A stretch of DNA of 64,000 nucleotides from Effrenium voratum (GCA_963377175.1 CAUJNA010003804.1:102501-166500); one strand, 5' to 3'; shown: positions 1 to 9,528, numbered from the stretch's first letter. Made by a program: numbers and translations. The notes: generated by a model not told the origin, from the sequence alone.

Positions 1-540
1 CTTAGGAAAAGAGGTGGCCAATTCCTGGGAGACGAGCGTCCGGAGCCAGAAAGAGACGGCGGACATTACGAATCTGAAGATCAACGACGAAGAGCGGCCC
101 GGCGGCGAAACGAATCCGCATGAAACGGGTGGCTGTAGGCGGCACTTATTTTAGGGCTGGCGGGCCTGGTTAAGACCATGCCCCCCCCCCGCTCCACCTT
201 GAGTCACTGTTCTGAAACCGCTGTTTGGTGAAAGTATGTTTGAAATCTCACCATCCGCAATCGTTGGCGGGCCGGGGTCCTGGTCTCCTAGCATGATTTG
301 TTGAAGGGCTGCTACTTGCCCAACGGAATCCGTATGCTTAAGATGTGTTTAAGAACCTAGAAGAAGGATGCATGTAAGACTTTCCGCATTGGATACCCAA
401 CAAAAGTAGCAACCTGTTGCGTCCGTCGGTTAGATGGTATATGCCCAAACGCAAAAATGGCAAACATGGGGTTTGAACATATCCCATCTCAGGCCTGCCC
501 ACTGCCTTTGGCACGCGCTTCGCCACCTGCAGCCAGTTAC
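1..540. repeat. 0.5 kb dispersed direct repeat, copy A
   Basis: This segment matches 44582-45090 in the same orientation, with only scattered substitutions. Both contain the same unusual stretches, such as GGAGACGAGCGTCCGGAGCC. Copy A carries about 27 extra bases near 128-155 that copy B lacks. Similarity starts at the first base of the window, so the repeat probably extends further left, and it stops near 540. I see no coding potential conserved between the two copies. It may be a segmental duplication or part of a dispersed host repeat. Confidence 0.85.
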
Positions 541-699
541 TTTAGAGCCTCCGGCTCAGTCCGCCGACATTGTTCCTCTCCCTGTTCTCCTTCTTCCTCT
601 CTCCCTTGTCTCCCTCGTGTGTTCTGTCGTCCTCTCTCCCTCCCCCTGCTCCCCATCCTCCCCGTCCCCCCAAGCCTCTCTCTCCTCCCCCCCAATCTC

Positions 700-1595
<896 letters not shown>

Positions 1596-1600
1596 GTTAG
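1596..1600. repeat. Left target-site duplication GTTAG
   Basis: GTTAG directly precedes the first base of the left inverted repeat and is found again directly after the right one at 23073-23077. Five to six base duplications are expected of rve-type integrases in polintons and PLVs. Confidence 0.85.
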
Positions 1601-1734
1601 AGCAAGAAGGACCTTACCCACAACCTCATCTCTTACTACCCTCCCCGCGCCACACCAGCATATAATCAAACCACTCGCCAAAATCTATATAAAATGCTTC
1701 AAGTTATTCATTTTACAGAATAACTTAAACCATT

Positions 1735-2262
1735 TCAATCAACCTCGCAACATTTATTGATATGTCCTTCACTTGATACATGGTCGCACCAAGAATAATA
1801 AATTTCTTTCTTCTTACATTTCAAACATCTAAACCACAACACGCCATTTACAATTTCTTTACTATCCGGTCGTTCCAATTTTTCACCGTTCAAACTTTTC
1901 TGTAAAAAATATTGATGGTTTAAAGATTTCTCGTGTTGAGACTTCTTACCTTTTTTAACTTCATAATCGCACAATTCGCAATAGTGAACCTGTTGCCGGT
2001 TTGCTTGTATTGTTGCTTTCCCTGCTTCGCTCTCTCTGTATTTCCTGTTCTTTTCCTGTACTCTGTCAGGGTGGTTCTCTCTGTATCTGCGTTGCTTCTC
2101 CCATACTTTTTCAGGATTGTTAATTCTCCATTGTCTTTTGGTTTCCTCTCTCTTCAATCTGTTTTGTTCTCGGCAGTAATCACAAAGTTTAATCATATTC
2201 TTAAACAAATCAGAAGAATATGTAGTATCACATTGCTTACATTTTTTCATATCGTCTTTCAT
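1735..2262 (-). CDS. TIR-borne zinc-finger protein (left copy)
   Basis: A 175-residue protein. It starts with a CxxC...CxxC zinc motif (CKQC near residue 8, CDYC near 27), as in many phage and giant-virus proteins. A charged helical repeat follows, with NPEKV and NHPDRV units about 14 residues apart. Then come a C2H2 finger (CELCDYEV...H...H, near residues 95-118) and a last Cys/His cluster (CLKC...C..H...H..CC). The likely role is nucleic-acid binding, but the function is unknown. The gene at 22411-22938 is its diverged twin in the other TIR: the C-terminal 80 residues are almost identical and the N-terminal half is much less so. A TTTAAAGAAATG box lies about 20 bases upstream, matching other presumed early genes. 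Confidence 0.85.
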   Translation of the reverse strand: MKDDMKKCKQCDTTYSSDLFKNMIKLCDYCREQNRLKREETKRQWRINNPEKVWEKQRRYRENHPDRVQEKNRKYRESEAGKATIQANRQQVHYCELCDYEVKKGKKSQHEKSLNHQYFLQKSLNGEKLERPDSKEIVNGVLWFRCLKCKKKEIYYSWCDHVSSEGHINKCCEVD

Positions 2263-2282
2263 CTCCTACCATAGTAAAAGAA

Positions 2283-2294
2283 CATTTCTTTAAA
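2283..2294 (-). promoter_or_regulatory. Putative early promoter box (left TIR gene)
   Basis: TTTAAAGAAATG on the minus strand, about 20 bases before the ATG at 2262 and preceded by AAAACCA. It is one of seven copies of this box in the element. Confidence 0.65.
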
Positions 2295-2501
2295 TGGTTT
2301 TAGGCATAATAAATATCAAGGTCTGGGTAAGCCACCTGTCCCGAAAAAAACCACCAAACAACAAACCAAACAAAAAACCAAACAAGGAACAACACAAAGA
2401 ACAATTACAAATATATTGAATAAACCTAATAATTTTATCTCATTAGAACTATTCATGACACGTACCGTATTCTGGATGAGTGTGAAAAAAGGGTTCGTTT
2501 T

Positions 2502-2610
2502 GGACACTGGGAGGGGGTCAGTGTGGACACTGGGAGGGGGTCAGTGTGGACACTGGGAGGGGGTCAGTGTGGACACTGGGAGGGGGTCAGTGTGGACACT
2601 GGGAGGGGGT
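2502..2610. repeat. 23-bp G-rich tandem repeat inside the virus
   Basis: Four complete copies and a fifth partial copy of a 23-base unit start at 2502, 2525, 2548, 2571 and 2594. Each unit holds GGGAGGGGG between the self-complementary arms ACACTG and CAGTGT. The copies are virtually identical, and the GC-rich composition contrasts with the AT-rich virus. It lies in the 465-base gap between the left TIR gene and the methyltransferase, where I see no gene. Confidence 0.95.
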
Positions 2611-2727
2611 TGTCTTCTTTTAAAATTCATTATTTTCAAAATTTTAAGTTTCATAATTTTTACTCTTTTTGTCGTTGGACGAACCTGCAAATTTCAAGTT
2701 TCAACACCAACCCCAAACTCGTTTTCC

Positions 2728-3342
2728 TTAATCCACCAAACTCACCAAGATTTCACAAATCAATTCAGCAGGGATTTTGTATAAATCTTCTTGCTTATGC
2801 TTTACATAATTCTCGCCCCAATTTTCCCGCTTTCCACTTGGTGCCCGTTGCGCAGTTTCAATATGTTTGTTATTAACAACTTTACCACAGTCTTTTTTAC
2901 ATAATGGTCTCGCTTTCCAGTTTGTTAGATTGTTCCACAACCTAGTTCGTTTCCTGTAATTAAATCCATATTTGCAATAGTCAATGTCATTAAACCTTAA
3001 CCCATCCATAAAAGACTGACTTTTCAATAATCCAGTCTGTGGATTTTCAATTACATAATATTTTGGATTGAAATATTCAATAATCTCTATTGTTTTTAAT
3101 ACAATACTATTAGCATATTCAATGTTTCTTATTCCTGTTCTTTTTGCAATACTGTATTCTGTGCAAGGTGGTGATGCCCAAATAAATTGAAAATGATTTC
3201 TGTCAAACTGCTTATAATCCCATTCAAGTATATCACAATTAATATCAGCATTTTTCAAATCCAACGATATTACATTAAAACCGAGCGACTTTGCAATAAG
3301 TCCAACACTGCCTGTCCCACTAAACATCTCTAATAAATTCAT
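2728..3342 (-). CDS. C5-cytosine methyltransferase-like protein (viral)
   Basis: A 204-residue protein with a compact version of the DNA cytosine-5 methyltransferase core. The cofactor loop MFSGTGSVG lies at residues 6-14, the catalytic-loop motif SPPC at 57-60 (with the expected nucleophile Cys60) and the ENP version of the ENV motif at 99-101. YRKRTRLW near residue 130 resembles the later conserved R-rich motif. It is shorter than a full bacterial C5 enzyme (over 300 residues), and a target-recognition domain is not evident. Similar small methylases occur in phages and virophages. A role in modifying viral DNA is plausible, but activity is unproven. No early box precedes it. Confidence 0.8.
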   Translation of the reverse strand: MNLLEMFSGTGSVGLIAKSLGFNVISLDLKNADINCDILEWDYKQFDRNHFQFIWASPPCTEYSIAKRTGIRNIEYANSIVLKTIEIIEYFNPKYYVIENPQTGLLKSQSFMDGLRFNDIDYCKYGFNYRKRTRLWNNLTNWKARPLCKKDCGKVVNNKHIETAQRAPSGKRENWGENYVKHKQEDLYKIPAELICEILVSLVD

Positions 3343-3371
3343 TTATTAGAATGATTTAGATATTTATTATA

Positions 3372-3695
3372 TTAATCCATAAGTTTATATTCATCACCAT
3401 CTTTCGCGATTTTATAGTATTCTAAAGTTTGTTCTTTTGGGTTCTTAATGCGCCCGTTGGACACCATCTCAAAATAAGATTGTCTTTTAGTTTCATGGTC
3501 GCCTGAGGGACGCCCTAATCCTTTCTTTTGAAAGATTTTATCCATCTTCTCCTTATCGTCTTCGTTATTGCTTTTAGGTTGGTTTATTTTTTCATCGATA
3601 TTCTTAATAAGTTCAGTTAATGTTTTAATATTCTTACTAATAATTATAATCTTTTTCATTAAATCATTAATTGTAAAACTTTCATTTTCTGACAT
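3372..3695 (-). CDS. Hypothetical viral protein with coiled coil
   Basis: 107 residues. The first half (about 10-45) is a probable amphipathic helix or coiled coil (NDLMKKIIIISKNIKTLTEL). It is followed by a charged linker and a GLGRPSG motif. The protein is not recognised. It lies 29 bases from the methyltransferase start on the same strand, with an AT-rich leader typical of this element. Confidence 0.65.
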   Translation of the reverse strand: MSENESFTINDLMKKIIIISKNIKTLTELIKNIDEKINQPKSNNEDDKEKMDKIFQKKGLGRPSGDHETKRQSYFEMVSNGRIKNPKEQTLEYYKIAKDGDEYKLMD

Positions 3696-3782
3696 TTCTA
3701 TATATAAACATTTATATAATTATTTATTTATTTATTTATGCGTTTGAAGTGGTGTTAAATCTACTCCTTAAATACTAATATT

Positions 3783-4052
3783 TCAGCATTCTTTCTCAGG
3801 TGTAAATAACCTACCAAATCCACTTTTGAAGTTTTCTACCCAACTTTCTTCAACTGTGCTCCCGTCGGCATCTTTCTTTTTTACTGTATGTACTGTATGC
3901 ATGGTTCTACCACATGAACACGGCCAACATTTAACTTTAACATGTTCTTTATCTAATTCTAATTCATTTAATGGTTTAATTGTTTGACCGCATTTTTCGC
4001 ATTTGACACATTCAATCTCTTTTTGTTTCTCTTGCTTCTTCTTTGGAGGCAT
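3783..4052 (-). CDS. Small zinc-ribbon protein
   Basis: 89 residues with a lysine-rich start (MPPKKKQEKQKE), then CVKCEKCGQTI and CWPCSCGRTMH, which together form a probable zinc ribbon of paired Cys motifs around residues 15-50. No family is recognised. The start overlaps the end of the upstream gene (4012-4218) by 41 bases in another frame, as in compact viral genomes. Confidence 0.65.
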   Translation of the reverse strand: MPPKKKQEKQKEIECVKCEKCGQTIKPLNELELDKEHVKVKCWPCSCGRTMHTVHTVKKKDADGSTVEESWVENFKSGFGRLFTPEKEC

Positions 4053-4218
4053 TTATATTAATATTTACATTTTTATTTTTGATATATTGAATTCCTAACT
4101 TAATTATTTCTAAAACAAAATAGCATACTTTCTTACATTTATTGTCAGTTATCATTACTTGTTCTATATTTTCTACTTCATCTATTATATCAATATAATC
4201 TGTATAACTTCTTTGCAT
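4012..4218 (-). CDS. Hypothetical small viral protein
   Basis: 68 residues, with an acidic N-terminus and a hydrophobic centre (CYFVLEIIKLGIQYI) that could be an amphipathic helix. It begins with ATG at the edge of the divergent intergenic region facing the ATPase gene. Its 3' end overlaps the next gene. No homology is recognised, so it could be a chance frame. Confidence 0.45.
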   Translation of the reverse strand: MQRSYTDYIDIIDEVENIEQVMITDNKCKKVCYFVLEIIKLGIQYIKNKNVNININASKEEARETKRD

Positions 4219-4474
4219 ATTAAATAATAAGATAAATTATTCTAATTAATCTTATTATTTCATGCATAATAGAATATTGATGGGGCACAGCACTTGGAGT
4301 TTTCATTGCAATTCTTCAAACTAATTATCTTCAATGCTTATTGATTGAAGCAATGGAAAACCTGTTCCATTTTATGATATTCGCCACCAGCATATCATAA
4401 AAATGATGTTCCATTTAATATTAATTACAAGTTAATTTTTAAATATAATTTTCTATATTTCTTTAATATCAACT
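4219..4474. promoter_or_regulatory. Divergent intergenic region with two hairpins
   Basis: This 256-base gap separates a minus-strand gene from the plus-strand ATPase gene and is the longest relatively GC-containing spacer in the virion half. It holds a perfect 11-bp hairpin (arms 4370-4380 and 4392-4402, loop TCGCCACCAGC). Just before it is a 7-bp hairpin, CTTCAAT/ATTGAAG (about 4330-4351), inside a longer imperfect inverted repeat, TTTTCATTGC/GCAATGGAAAA. It may be a bidirectional promoter or a structured RNA. No early box is present. Confidence 0.5.
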
Positions 4475-5239
4475 ATGACAGATGTCCCAATAATAAAACC
4501 AATAAACATAACTGATTATGAATTCAAACAATCTAAATATGAGCACGTGCCAAAACTACCATTTAGAAGTATTATAGTTGCGAGTTCGACAGGCGGCAAA
4601 ACAGTTTTAGTTCAGAATCTTATTTTAAATGTTTATAGAAATTCATTTGCAAGAATATTTATATTTTCACCCAGCGTTCATAATGACCCAACTTTTACAG
4701 AAGTAAAGAAATATATTAGGGATGAACTACATGTAGATGATGAAAAAGAACAAATTTATTTTGATAATTATAATCCAAGTGATTTAGAAAATGTAATCGA
4801 AAGACAGAAGAAAATTATTAACTATATGAAATCTAAAAAGATAAAGAAACTGCACTCAATATTAATCGTTATAGATGACCACGCCGACGACCCTAAATTT
4901 GTTAGATATAGTAAATTATTACATGGATTGTTTACAAGAGGCAGGCACGATGCAGTAAGCGTAATTTGTTCAACACAGAAATATAATGTGTTGGCGCCTA
5001 TCATTCGTTTAAATGCCAGTTCATTATATATTTTTAGGTTGAAAAATGCCAGTGAATTAATGAGTTTTATTGAAGAAAATAGCGCCATTGTTGATAAACA
5101 GCAATTATTAGATATGTATCATCAAGCAGTTAATGACGCACCTTATAGTTTCTTCTACGTGAATATGAATGCTAAAGACATTAACAAAATGTTTCATATC
5201 AGATTTGAACAGGCATTTCAAATTACGAATGATGAATAA
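4475..5239 (+). CDS. A32/FtsK-HerA type DNA packaging ATPase
   Basis: A 254-residue P-loop ATPase of the family that drives genome packaging in PLVs, virophages and nucleocytoplasmic large DNA viruses. Walker A is SSTGGKT at residues 37-43. Walker B is ILIVIDD, ending near residue 135, followed by HADD. The downstream region ICSTQKYNVLAP carries the polar sensor expected of this family. The length fits the usual 220-280 residues. It would act at the capsid portal or vertex. The gene is intact and starts with ATG after an AT-rich leader. Confidence 0.93.
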   Translation: MTDVPIIKPINITDYEFKQSKYEHVPKLPFRSIIVASSTGGKTVLVQNLILNVYRNSFARIFIFSPSVHNDPTFTEVKKYIRDELHVDDEKEQIYFDNYNPSDLENVIERQKKIINYMKSKKIKKLHSILIVIDDHADDPKFVRYSKLLHGLFTRGRHDAVSVICSTQKYNVLAPIIRLNASSLYIFRLKNASELMSFIEENSAIVDKQQLLDMYHQAVNDAPYSFFYVNMNAKDINKMFHIRFEQAFQITNDE

Positions 5240-5269
5240 AGATATTCTAATTTAATATAATATAATAAT

Positions 5270-5503
5270 ATGCCAATGAAACTATGTAGATGTGGTGGAT
5301 TTTATCGTAGAGGTAATTATAATTTTCATACTAATTCTTGGATACATAAACTTTATATAGTGTTAAAAAGACGACCAACAGACGAGGAATTATTAAGATT
5401 TCAAAATAATTTTGTTGATGAAGAAGATTTAATAGATGATATGTGTAGCAATGCCTCAACAAAATTACCCGAAAGTGAAATGACGGATTATGATAGTAAT
5501 TAA
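5270..5503 (+). CDS. Small Cys/His protein, acidic C-terminus
   Basis: 77 residues. CRCGGFY followed by H and H (residues 6-26) could hold one zinc ion. RRPTDEELLRF comes next, then an acidic tail. It lies 30 bases after the ATPase on the same strand, and its stop codon overlaps the start of a perfect hairpin. The function is unknown. Confidence 0.65.
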   Translation: MPMKLCRCGGFYRRGNYNFHTNSWIHKLYIVLKRRPTDEELLRFQNNFVDEEDLIDDMCSNASTKLPESEMTDYDSN

Positions 5504-5528
5504 TAATATTAATGTATGTTAATATTAT
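5503..5528. terminator. Hairpin between convergent genes
   Basis: A perfect 10-bp stem, ATAATATTAA/TTAATATTAT, with loop TGTATG. It sits between the plus-strand gene ending at 5503 and the minus-strand gene ending at 5533. This position suits a bidirectional transcript end. That function is inferred by analogy with hairpin-terminated transcripts of giant viruses. Confidence 0.55.
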
Positions 5529-5532
5529 CAAT

Positions 5533-5742
5533 TTAAATTAACGAAGCATTGCAAAATTGTAAAGCAGGAAGTTTATATATTAATTTGTCAGATTTTTCTT
5601 TTTCTAATTTCTCAATTCGTGCCACACATTCTTGAATAGATTTTATTATTAAAGTATCTGCTCTTGTTTTTTCATCTACTCTTAAAGTCTTAATGTCTTC
5701 CATACTGTTATTTGCATCATTTTTACTTTGACCAATACCCAT
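5533..5742 (-). CDS. Small protein with N-myristoylation signal
   Basis: 69 residues beginning MGIGQSK, a good match to the eukaryotic N-myristoylation pattern (Gly2, small residue at 6, basic residue at 7). A helical, charged body with RIEKLEKEK follows. It lies 11 bases downstream of the 5754-6566 gene on the same strand. Myristoylated virion proteins interact with membranes in several DNA viruses. A membrane role here is inference. Confidence 0.6.
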   Translation of the reverse strand: MGIGQSKNDANNSMEDIKTLRVDEKTRADTLIIKSIQECVARIEKLEKEKSDKLIYKLPALQFCNASLI

Positions 5743-5753
5743 TATATATAATA

Positions 5754-6566
5754 TTATTTAGATTTTAATTTTTCAAAATTGAAATGTTGGTTTTCTTCTT
5801 CTTCTGAATCTTCGTCTTCAGTTGGTGCTGGTATTTCTGTTGGACTTTCTGATGAAGAACTATGAACAGTAATAGGTGGAGAACTATGAACACTAATAGC
5901 TTCATTTGATGAATTGCTACTGCTACCTTGTGCATTTCCTGCTGTTATCTGATTAACTAAATCTGCGATATTTATAGTTGTTGCAACTGCACTGTGTGAT
6001 AAGTTTAATATGATATCTGCTATTGTAGCGCCGTTGTGTAGCATTATTTCTATCATTTTTGTCAGTTTGAACTTCTTTTCTTCTTCATCGCTGTCATCCT
6101 CGTCTGGTGGTTTCTTTGGCGGTGGTTCTGGCGGTTTGTTGTTGTCGAGCATTTTAGTAAAGGCTGACACCATTGCATCGCGTTGGTTTTTCAATGTTTG
6201 TGTTGCCTGTGTTCTTGTTGGCTCATTTCTTTTGTATGTGTTGTGCCAAAAGTTTTTAAGCATTATTTGAAACATATTGTCCTGGTTTTCCTTTACCTTA
6301 AACGCTTCAAATGTCATATTTAATGGTTGGTTTGCATCATTGTATAACTTTTCTTGAGTCTCTCTGGTTGCTGTAGCAATAGTATCTGTGTTGGTTGCAA
6401 TGTCAACAAATTCTCTCGGTATGCCCTTTTTCATCAGTTTCGGTGGTTGTATTGTCGTTGGTGTGTTTGGTTTCATTAGGTTATGTATTGAAAAACTATC
6501 ATCATCATATTTATCATTGAATTTATGTTTTTTCTTTTTCAGTATATTTTTAGTTAATATTATCAT
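5754..6566 (-). CDS. Hypothetical virion-cluster protein, disordered and acidic
   Basis: 270 residues. It has a lysine-rich N-terminus, a Thr-rich segment and a proline run followed by DEDDSDEEEKK (about residues 145-165). A helical segment follows (KLTKMIEIMLHNGATIADIILNL), then a Ser-rich low-complexity region and a second acidic stretch near the C-terminus. It is not recognised. Its place among capsid genes suggests a structural or assembly role. Confidence 0.65.
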   Translation of the reverse strand: MIILTKNILKKKKHKFNDKYDDDSFSIHNLMKPNTPTTIQPPKLMKKGIPREFVDIATNTDTIATATRETQEKLYNDANQPLNMTFEAFKVKENQDNMFQIMLKNFWHNTYKRNEPTRTQATQTLKNQRDAMVSAFTKMLDNNKPPEPPPKKPPDEDDSDEEEKKFKLTKMIEIMLHNGATIADIILNLSHSAVATTINIADLVNQITAGNAQGSSSNSSNEAISVHSSPPITVHSSSSESPTEIPAPTEDEDSEEEENQHFNFEKLKSK

Positions 6567-6589
6567 TAAATATACTTATATTATTATTA

Positions 6590-7558
6590 TTAACTTTCAC
6601 CACTTCCTGCCGCTCGACTTGGAGGTTTTGCCATCTTCTTGGTAGTTGCTCCTATTACTTGTTGGGGTTTGGCGATATATTTGTAATAAACTAAGTCGCC
6701 ATACATTTGCGCGATTTGGTCTGTTATTGGCTTCTTTACATCGCCTTTTGCATTCTTATGAAGTCTTGCTAGATGTGAAAATTCTTCAAACTCCGTTGCC
6801 TTAATTAGTTGTATAATATATAAATCATTTACGACTTTGCTCATTTCAGTCAAATTATTAGCAAAAATTCGTGGTTGTCTGTCCCTTACTGAATACAATA
6901 TTTCAAATGCTTGTTGTTTAAACTCCGGTTGAATGTCTGGGTGTAGTTCATCAATTCTTGATATAATTAATTTTTCCTTTTCACTTAATTGCGATTCTCT
7001 TGCTGTCATCATTTCATCATCTGGTATTAATTCTGGGCTGTCTGGTGTATCAGTTGAAGGTGTCCTGCCTAACATTAAGCGATTGAATATTGACGATGCG
7101 CCTTGTGTTATAAAGTTTCTATGTTGTTCTTGTGCTTCTTGCTGTCTTTGTGTTGCTTGTTGTGCTCGTTGTTGCAATTCTGTTTGCACAGGTGCTATTG
7201 TTGGTTCTTCTGGTTGTGCCGGTTGGATATCATCTGTTGTTGTTGCCGGTTCTGTGTTTCTTCTATGAACTGCATAAGTATGCCCGTTTCTGCGTGCTTC
7301 TTGTTTTATCATTGCATCTCTCATTTGTCTGTCTAATATTCTCATCTCTTGGTCTTTCAATAATTCTAAATGGTCGCTCCCGTCAAAAAAACTACCCTGA
7401 GGACTTGCTTTGAAGAATGTAGCATCTCGGTTAGGTAGTTTTCCCGTTATTAAATCATTTTCGCCAATTAGACCTACAATTTCTTCATAAGTAGGTCGTC
7501 GTTTCAATCCAAATTTTGCATATGGGTTTATTAATTCTAAACTTGCTGTAGTTGCCAT
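6590..7558 (-). CDS. Hypothetical virion-cluster protein with Gln-rich coiled coil
   Basis: 322 residues. The N-terminus is NPYAKFGLKRRPTYEEI, and the middle is strongly Gln/Arg rich (about residues 115-155). A helical C-terminal domain (about 190-300) is rich in short hydrophobic helices. No family is recognised. The gene is intact and conserved-looking, in tandem with the genes on both sides. A perfect 16-bp hairpin lies directly upstream of its start codon. Confidence 0.7.
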   Translation of the reverse strand: MATTASLELINPYAKFGLKRRPTYEEIVGLIGENDLITGKLPNRDATFFKASPQGSFFDGSDHLELLKDQEMRILDRQMRDAMIKQEARRNGHTYAVHRRNTEPATTTDDIQPAQPEEPTIAPVQTELQQRAQQATQRQQEAQEQHRNFITQGASSIFNRLMLGRTPSTDTPDSPELIPDDEMMTARESQLSEKEKLIISRIDELHPDIQPEFKQQAFEILYSVRDRQPRIFANNLTEMSKVVNDLYIIQLIKATEFEEFSHLARLHKNAKGDVKKPITDQIAQMYGDLVYYKYIAKPQQVIGATTKKMAKPPSRAAGSGES

Positions 7559-7603
7559 ATTTATTATAATAATAGTTAGATTATTAATATTATTATAATA
7601 AAT
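7559..7603. terminator. Perfect 16-bp AT hairpin in a gene gap
   Basis: Arms at 7559-7574 and 7588-7603 are perfectly complementary, with a 13-base loop. The hairpin fills almost the whole gap between the stop codon at 7605 and the ATG at 7558. It is likely a transcript end and/or promoter structure, though the AT-rich background makes some hairpins expected. Confidence 0.5.
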
Positions 7604-7604
7604 C

Positions 7605-7922
7605 TTAAGTAAATATTAACTTTTTTGTATCTTCATACCATTTATTTAAATGTTCTTTTGTTGCATGTGGCAAGTTAGGACGATATAATTCACCCATCAT
7701 CCTATCCAGCTCATTTACATAGTTTGCTCTCTTATTTCCTTCGTCAATCTTTTTCCTTAATGCTACTGATGCTTCTTGTGAGTTTCTTAACTTCATTTGT
7801 TCGTGTAGGTGTTCTAAATATTTTGTATCTTTTAAATCAAATGGACTATATTTAATTTGTGAGGATTGTAAAAATATCTTACCTTTATTTTTCTTATTAT
7901 TTCGTTTATGAAATTTATACAT
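7605..7922 (-). CDS. Hypothetical basic virion-cluster protein
   Basis: 105 residues with a strongly basic N-terminus (KFHKRNNKKNKGK), followed by helical segments (YLEHLHEQMKLRN, YVNELDRMMGEL). It lies directly downstream of the major capsid gene on the same strand. It could bind DNA in the virion, but no homology is recognised. Confidence 0.65.
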   Translation of the reverse strand: MYKFHKRNNKKNKGKIFLQSSQIKYSPFDLKDTKYLEHLHEQMKLRNSQEASVALRKKIDEGNKRANYVNELDRMMGELYRPNLPHATKEHLNKWYEDTKKLIFT

Positions 7923-7947
7923 TATATATTTATCATAGATTTTAATT

Positions 7948-9528
7948 TTAATCGTAAAGAATGCTCCCGCTTTCCCTTAATTCCAGAACAGACTCCGAAA
8001 TCATATGCACAAATAATTCTCGCACATCTTCATCAGTTGTTAGTGCTCTGTTACTTCCTTTTAGTTTAAAAACGAGTAAACCACCCATTTTAGTATTCTG
8101 TCCAGTAAAATTAGTGTCTGCCATTTTCTCAAACGATATACCAATAACGAACTTGTCTTCTCTGTAGCGCTTGTAGGAAATACTAAAGGCATCTTGGTCA
8201 GGGTTCAAATAGTGTAATGTTCTTCGGAGGTAGTAGGCACTCTCGGCGAGGCTCTGGCATTCAAACTCTGGATATTTCTTATTATTAATTTGTAATTGCC
8301 ACGTTAAATTTAAATCTTTATCTTGAAAGCCTTTACCTTGGAAACGCTCGCGATCAGTGCCATCAGGGTCAGGACCATCAAAAATACGAGAATTAATCAT
8401 AGGATTGTAAAAATAGTTCCATCTCTTATAAATATAATTATCGTGTCTGTAGTAGTTATTATTATCAGCATCTGCACCTGCTCTTGGTGGGCGATACAAT
8501 GTAATGAAACAACCATTTAATTTTGAAGCGGATTTAACAATATTCATATTAATTTCAGTTCCTGCCGCGTTGAATGATTGTGTCATAGTGTGATACATTG
8601 GAAATACTAATTTCAAACTTTGACCCTCTAACAAATGTTTCACTATATTATTATTGACCGTGTTGTCCAATTGTATTACCTCAGCTCTAATGATTACGTT
8701 ATTCAATTCCCACTGTGTTGAGGTGTCTCCTGGTGTGAAATAATAACCTTTGGCATCATTTTGAGTGTTGGCATCGGTTACGGTAAAAGGCGTAACTACT
8801 GGTATATGTTCATCTGATACAATTGTAAATTCCAGTTCAAGTGGAGCATAACGAAGAGGTAAATAATAATTGCTTTCTAACAATCCGCATACTGGTTTAT
8901 GCCCTAATCTCATATAACTGCCACCAGGAATTCCTGCTACTGAATGGCGAGTATATCGTGCTGTTAAATCTCCCCAATTGTTATGGTCTCGTGTAGTTGG
9001 AAATGTTGTTGCCACAGGGGAGGCAGCGGGATCAGTTCTTTTATTGACATCTAACATTTCTGCCAGTCCAGTAGCATAAGTATGTCGCCAGTCATCATCC
9101 CAACGAGGATTAGCCCCACCTTCTAAATCGTCCATATCTCGGGCATCTTGACTTTTAAAAGAATTATACGTTTCACAGTGCCTATTGTATTCAATAATAT
9201 CCTGAGCTTGCTGACCCCCAACCGTGCATCTATAACGACTGAAGAAGGATGATAAATTACCTAACGGTCGTAAAAAATGACTTCGTGTTCCGTCAGTGTT
9301 TTGAAGATTAGCAAATAAACGAATAGAAGATAAATCAATATATGTGTTGTCTTCTCCTGATATATGAAATCTAATATTCTTGTTTCCTGCATTTGGATTA
9401 TAGACATTGCTACCTGATGGAAAATAATTAACGTGTCGTCGGTCTGTGATATATTGTGCTGTTTCTGGAAGTCCAAAATTTAATGAGTTAATCATTGTAG
9501 TTTCTGATTCTGCAATTATATTATCCAT
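7948..9528 (-). CDS. MCP: Major capsid protein, double jelly-roll, PLV type
   Basis: A 526-residue protein that would form the pseudo-hexameric capsomers of an icosahedral shell. The N-terminal pattern NYFPSGSNVYNP (residues 34-45), followed by IRFHISGEDNTYIDLSSIRL, is the recognisable opening strand region of PLV major capsid proteins. LPLRYAPLELEFTI (about residue 225-240) lies in the first jelly roll. The length is normal for the family. The frame is intact. Its ATG overlaps the stop codon of the upstream lysine-rich gene (TAATG), so the two are probably expressed together. No early box is seen, consistent with late expression. Confidence 0.93.
   Translation of the reverse strand: MDNIIAESETTMINSLNFGLPETAQYITDRRHVNYFPSGSNVYNPNAGNKNIRFHISGEDNTYIDLSSIRLFANLQNTDGTRSHFLRPLGNLSSFFSRYRCTVGGQQAQDIIEYNRHCETYNSFKSQDARDMDDLEGGANPRWDDDWRHTYATGLAEMLDVNKRTDPAASPVATTFPTTRDHNNWGDLTARYTRHSVAGIPGGSYMRLGHKPVCGLLESNYYLPLRYAPLELEFTIVSDEHIPVVTPFTVTDANTQNDAKGYYFTPGDTSTQWELNNVIIRAEVIQLDNTVNNNIVKHLLEGQSLKLVFPMYHTMTQSFNAAGTEINMNIVKSASKLNGCFITLYRPPRAGADADNNNYYRHDNYIYKRWNYFYNPMINSRIFDGPDPDGTDRERFQGKGFQDKDLNLTWQLQINNKKYPEFECQSLAESAYYLRRTLHYLNPDQDAFSISYKRYREDKFVIGISFEKMADTNFTGQNTKMGGLLVFKLKGSNRALTTDEDVRELFVHMISESVLELRESGSILYD

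Larger units (their letters stand above)
1601..2405. repeat. Left terminal inverted repeat
   Basis: It pairs with about 22270-23072 in inverse orientation. The outer 390 bases or so (1601-1990) are nearly identical between the ends, while the inner part is clearly diverged but still alignable through the gene start, its promoter box and a shared GTTTGGTTTTTTGTTTGG low-complexity stretch. The inner limit is approximate. The repeat contains most of a zinc-finger gene. Confidence 0.9.

Noticed and set aside
2316..2507. 63-codon minus-strand frame with a hydrophobic Val/Cys/Leu stretch
   Set aside because: It comes from the GTTTGG low-complexity part of the TIR; the equivalent place in the right TIR does not preserve it.
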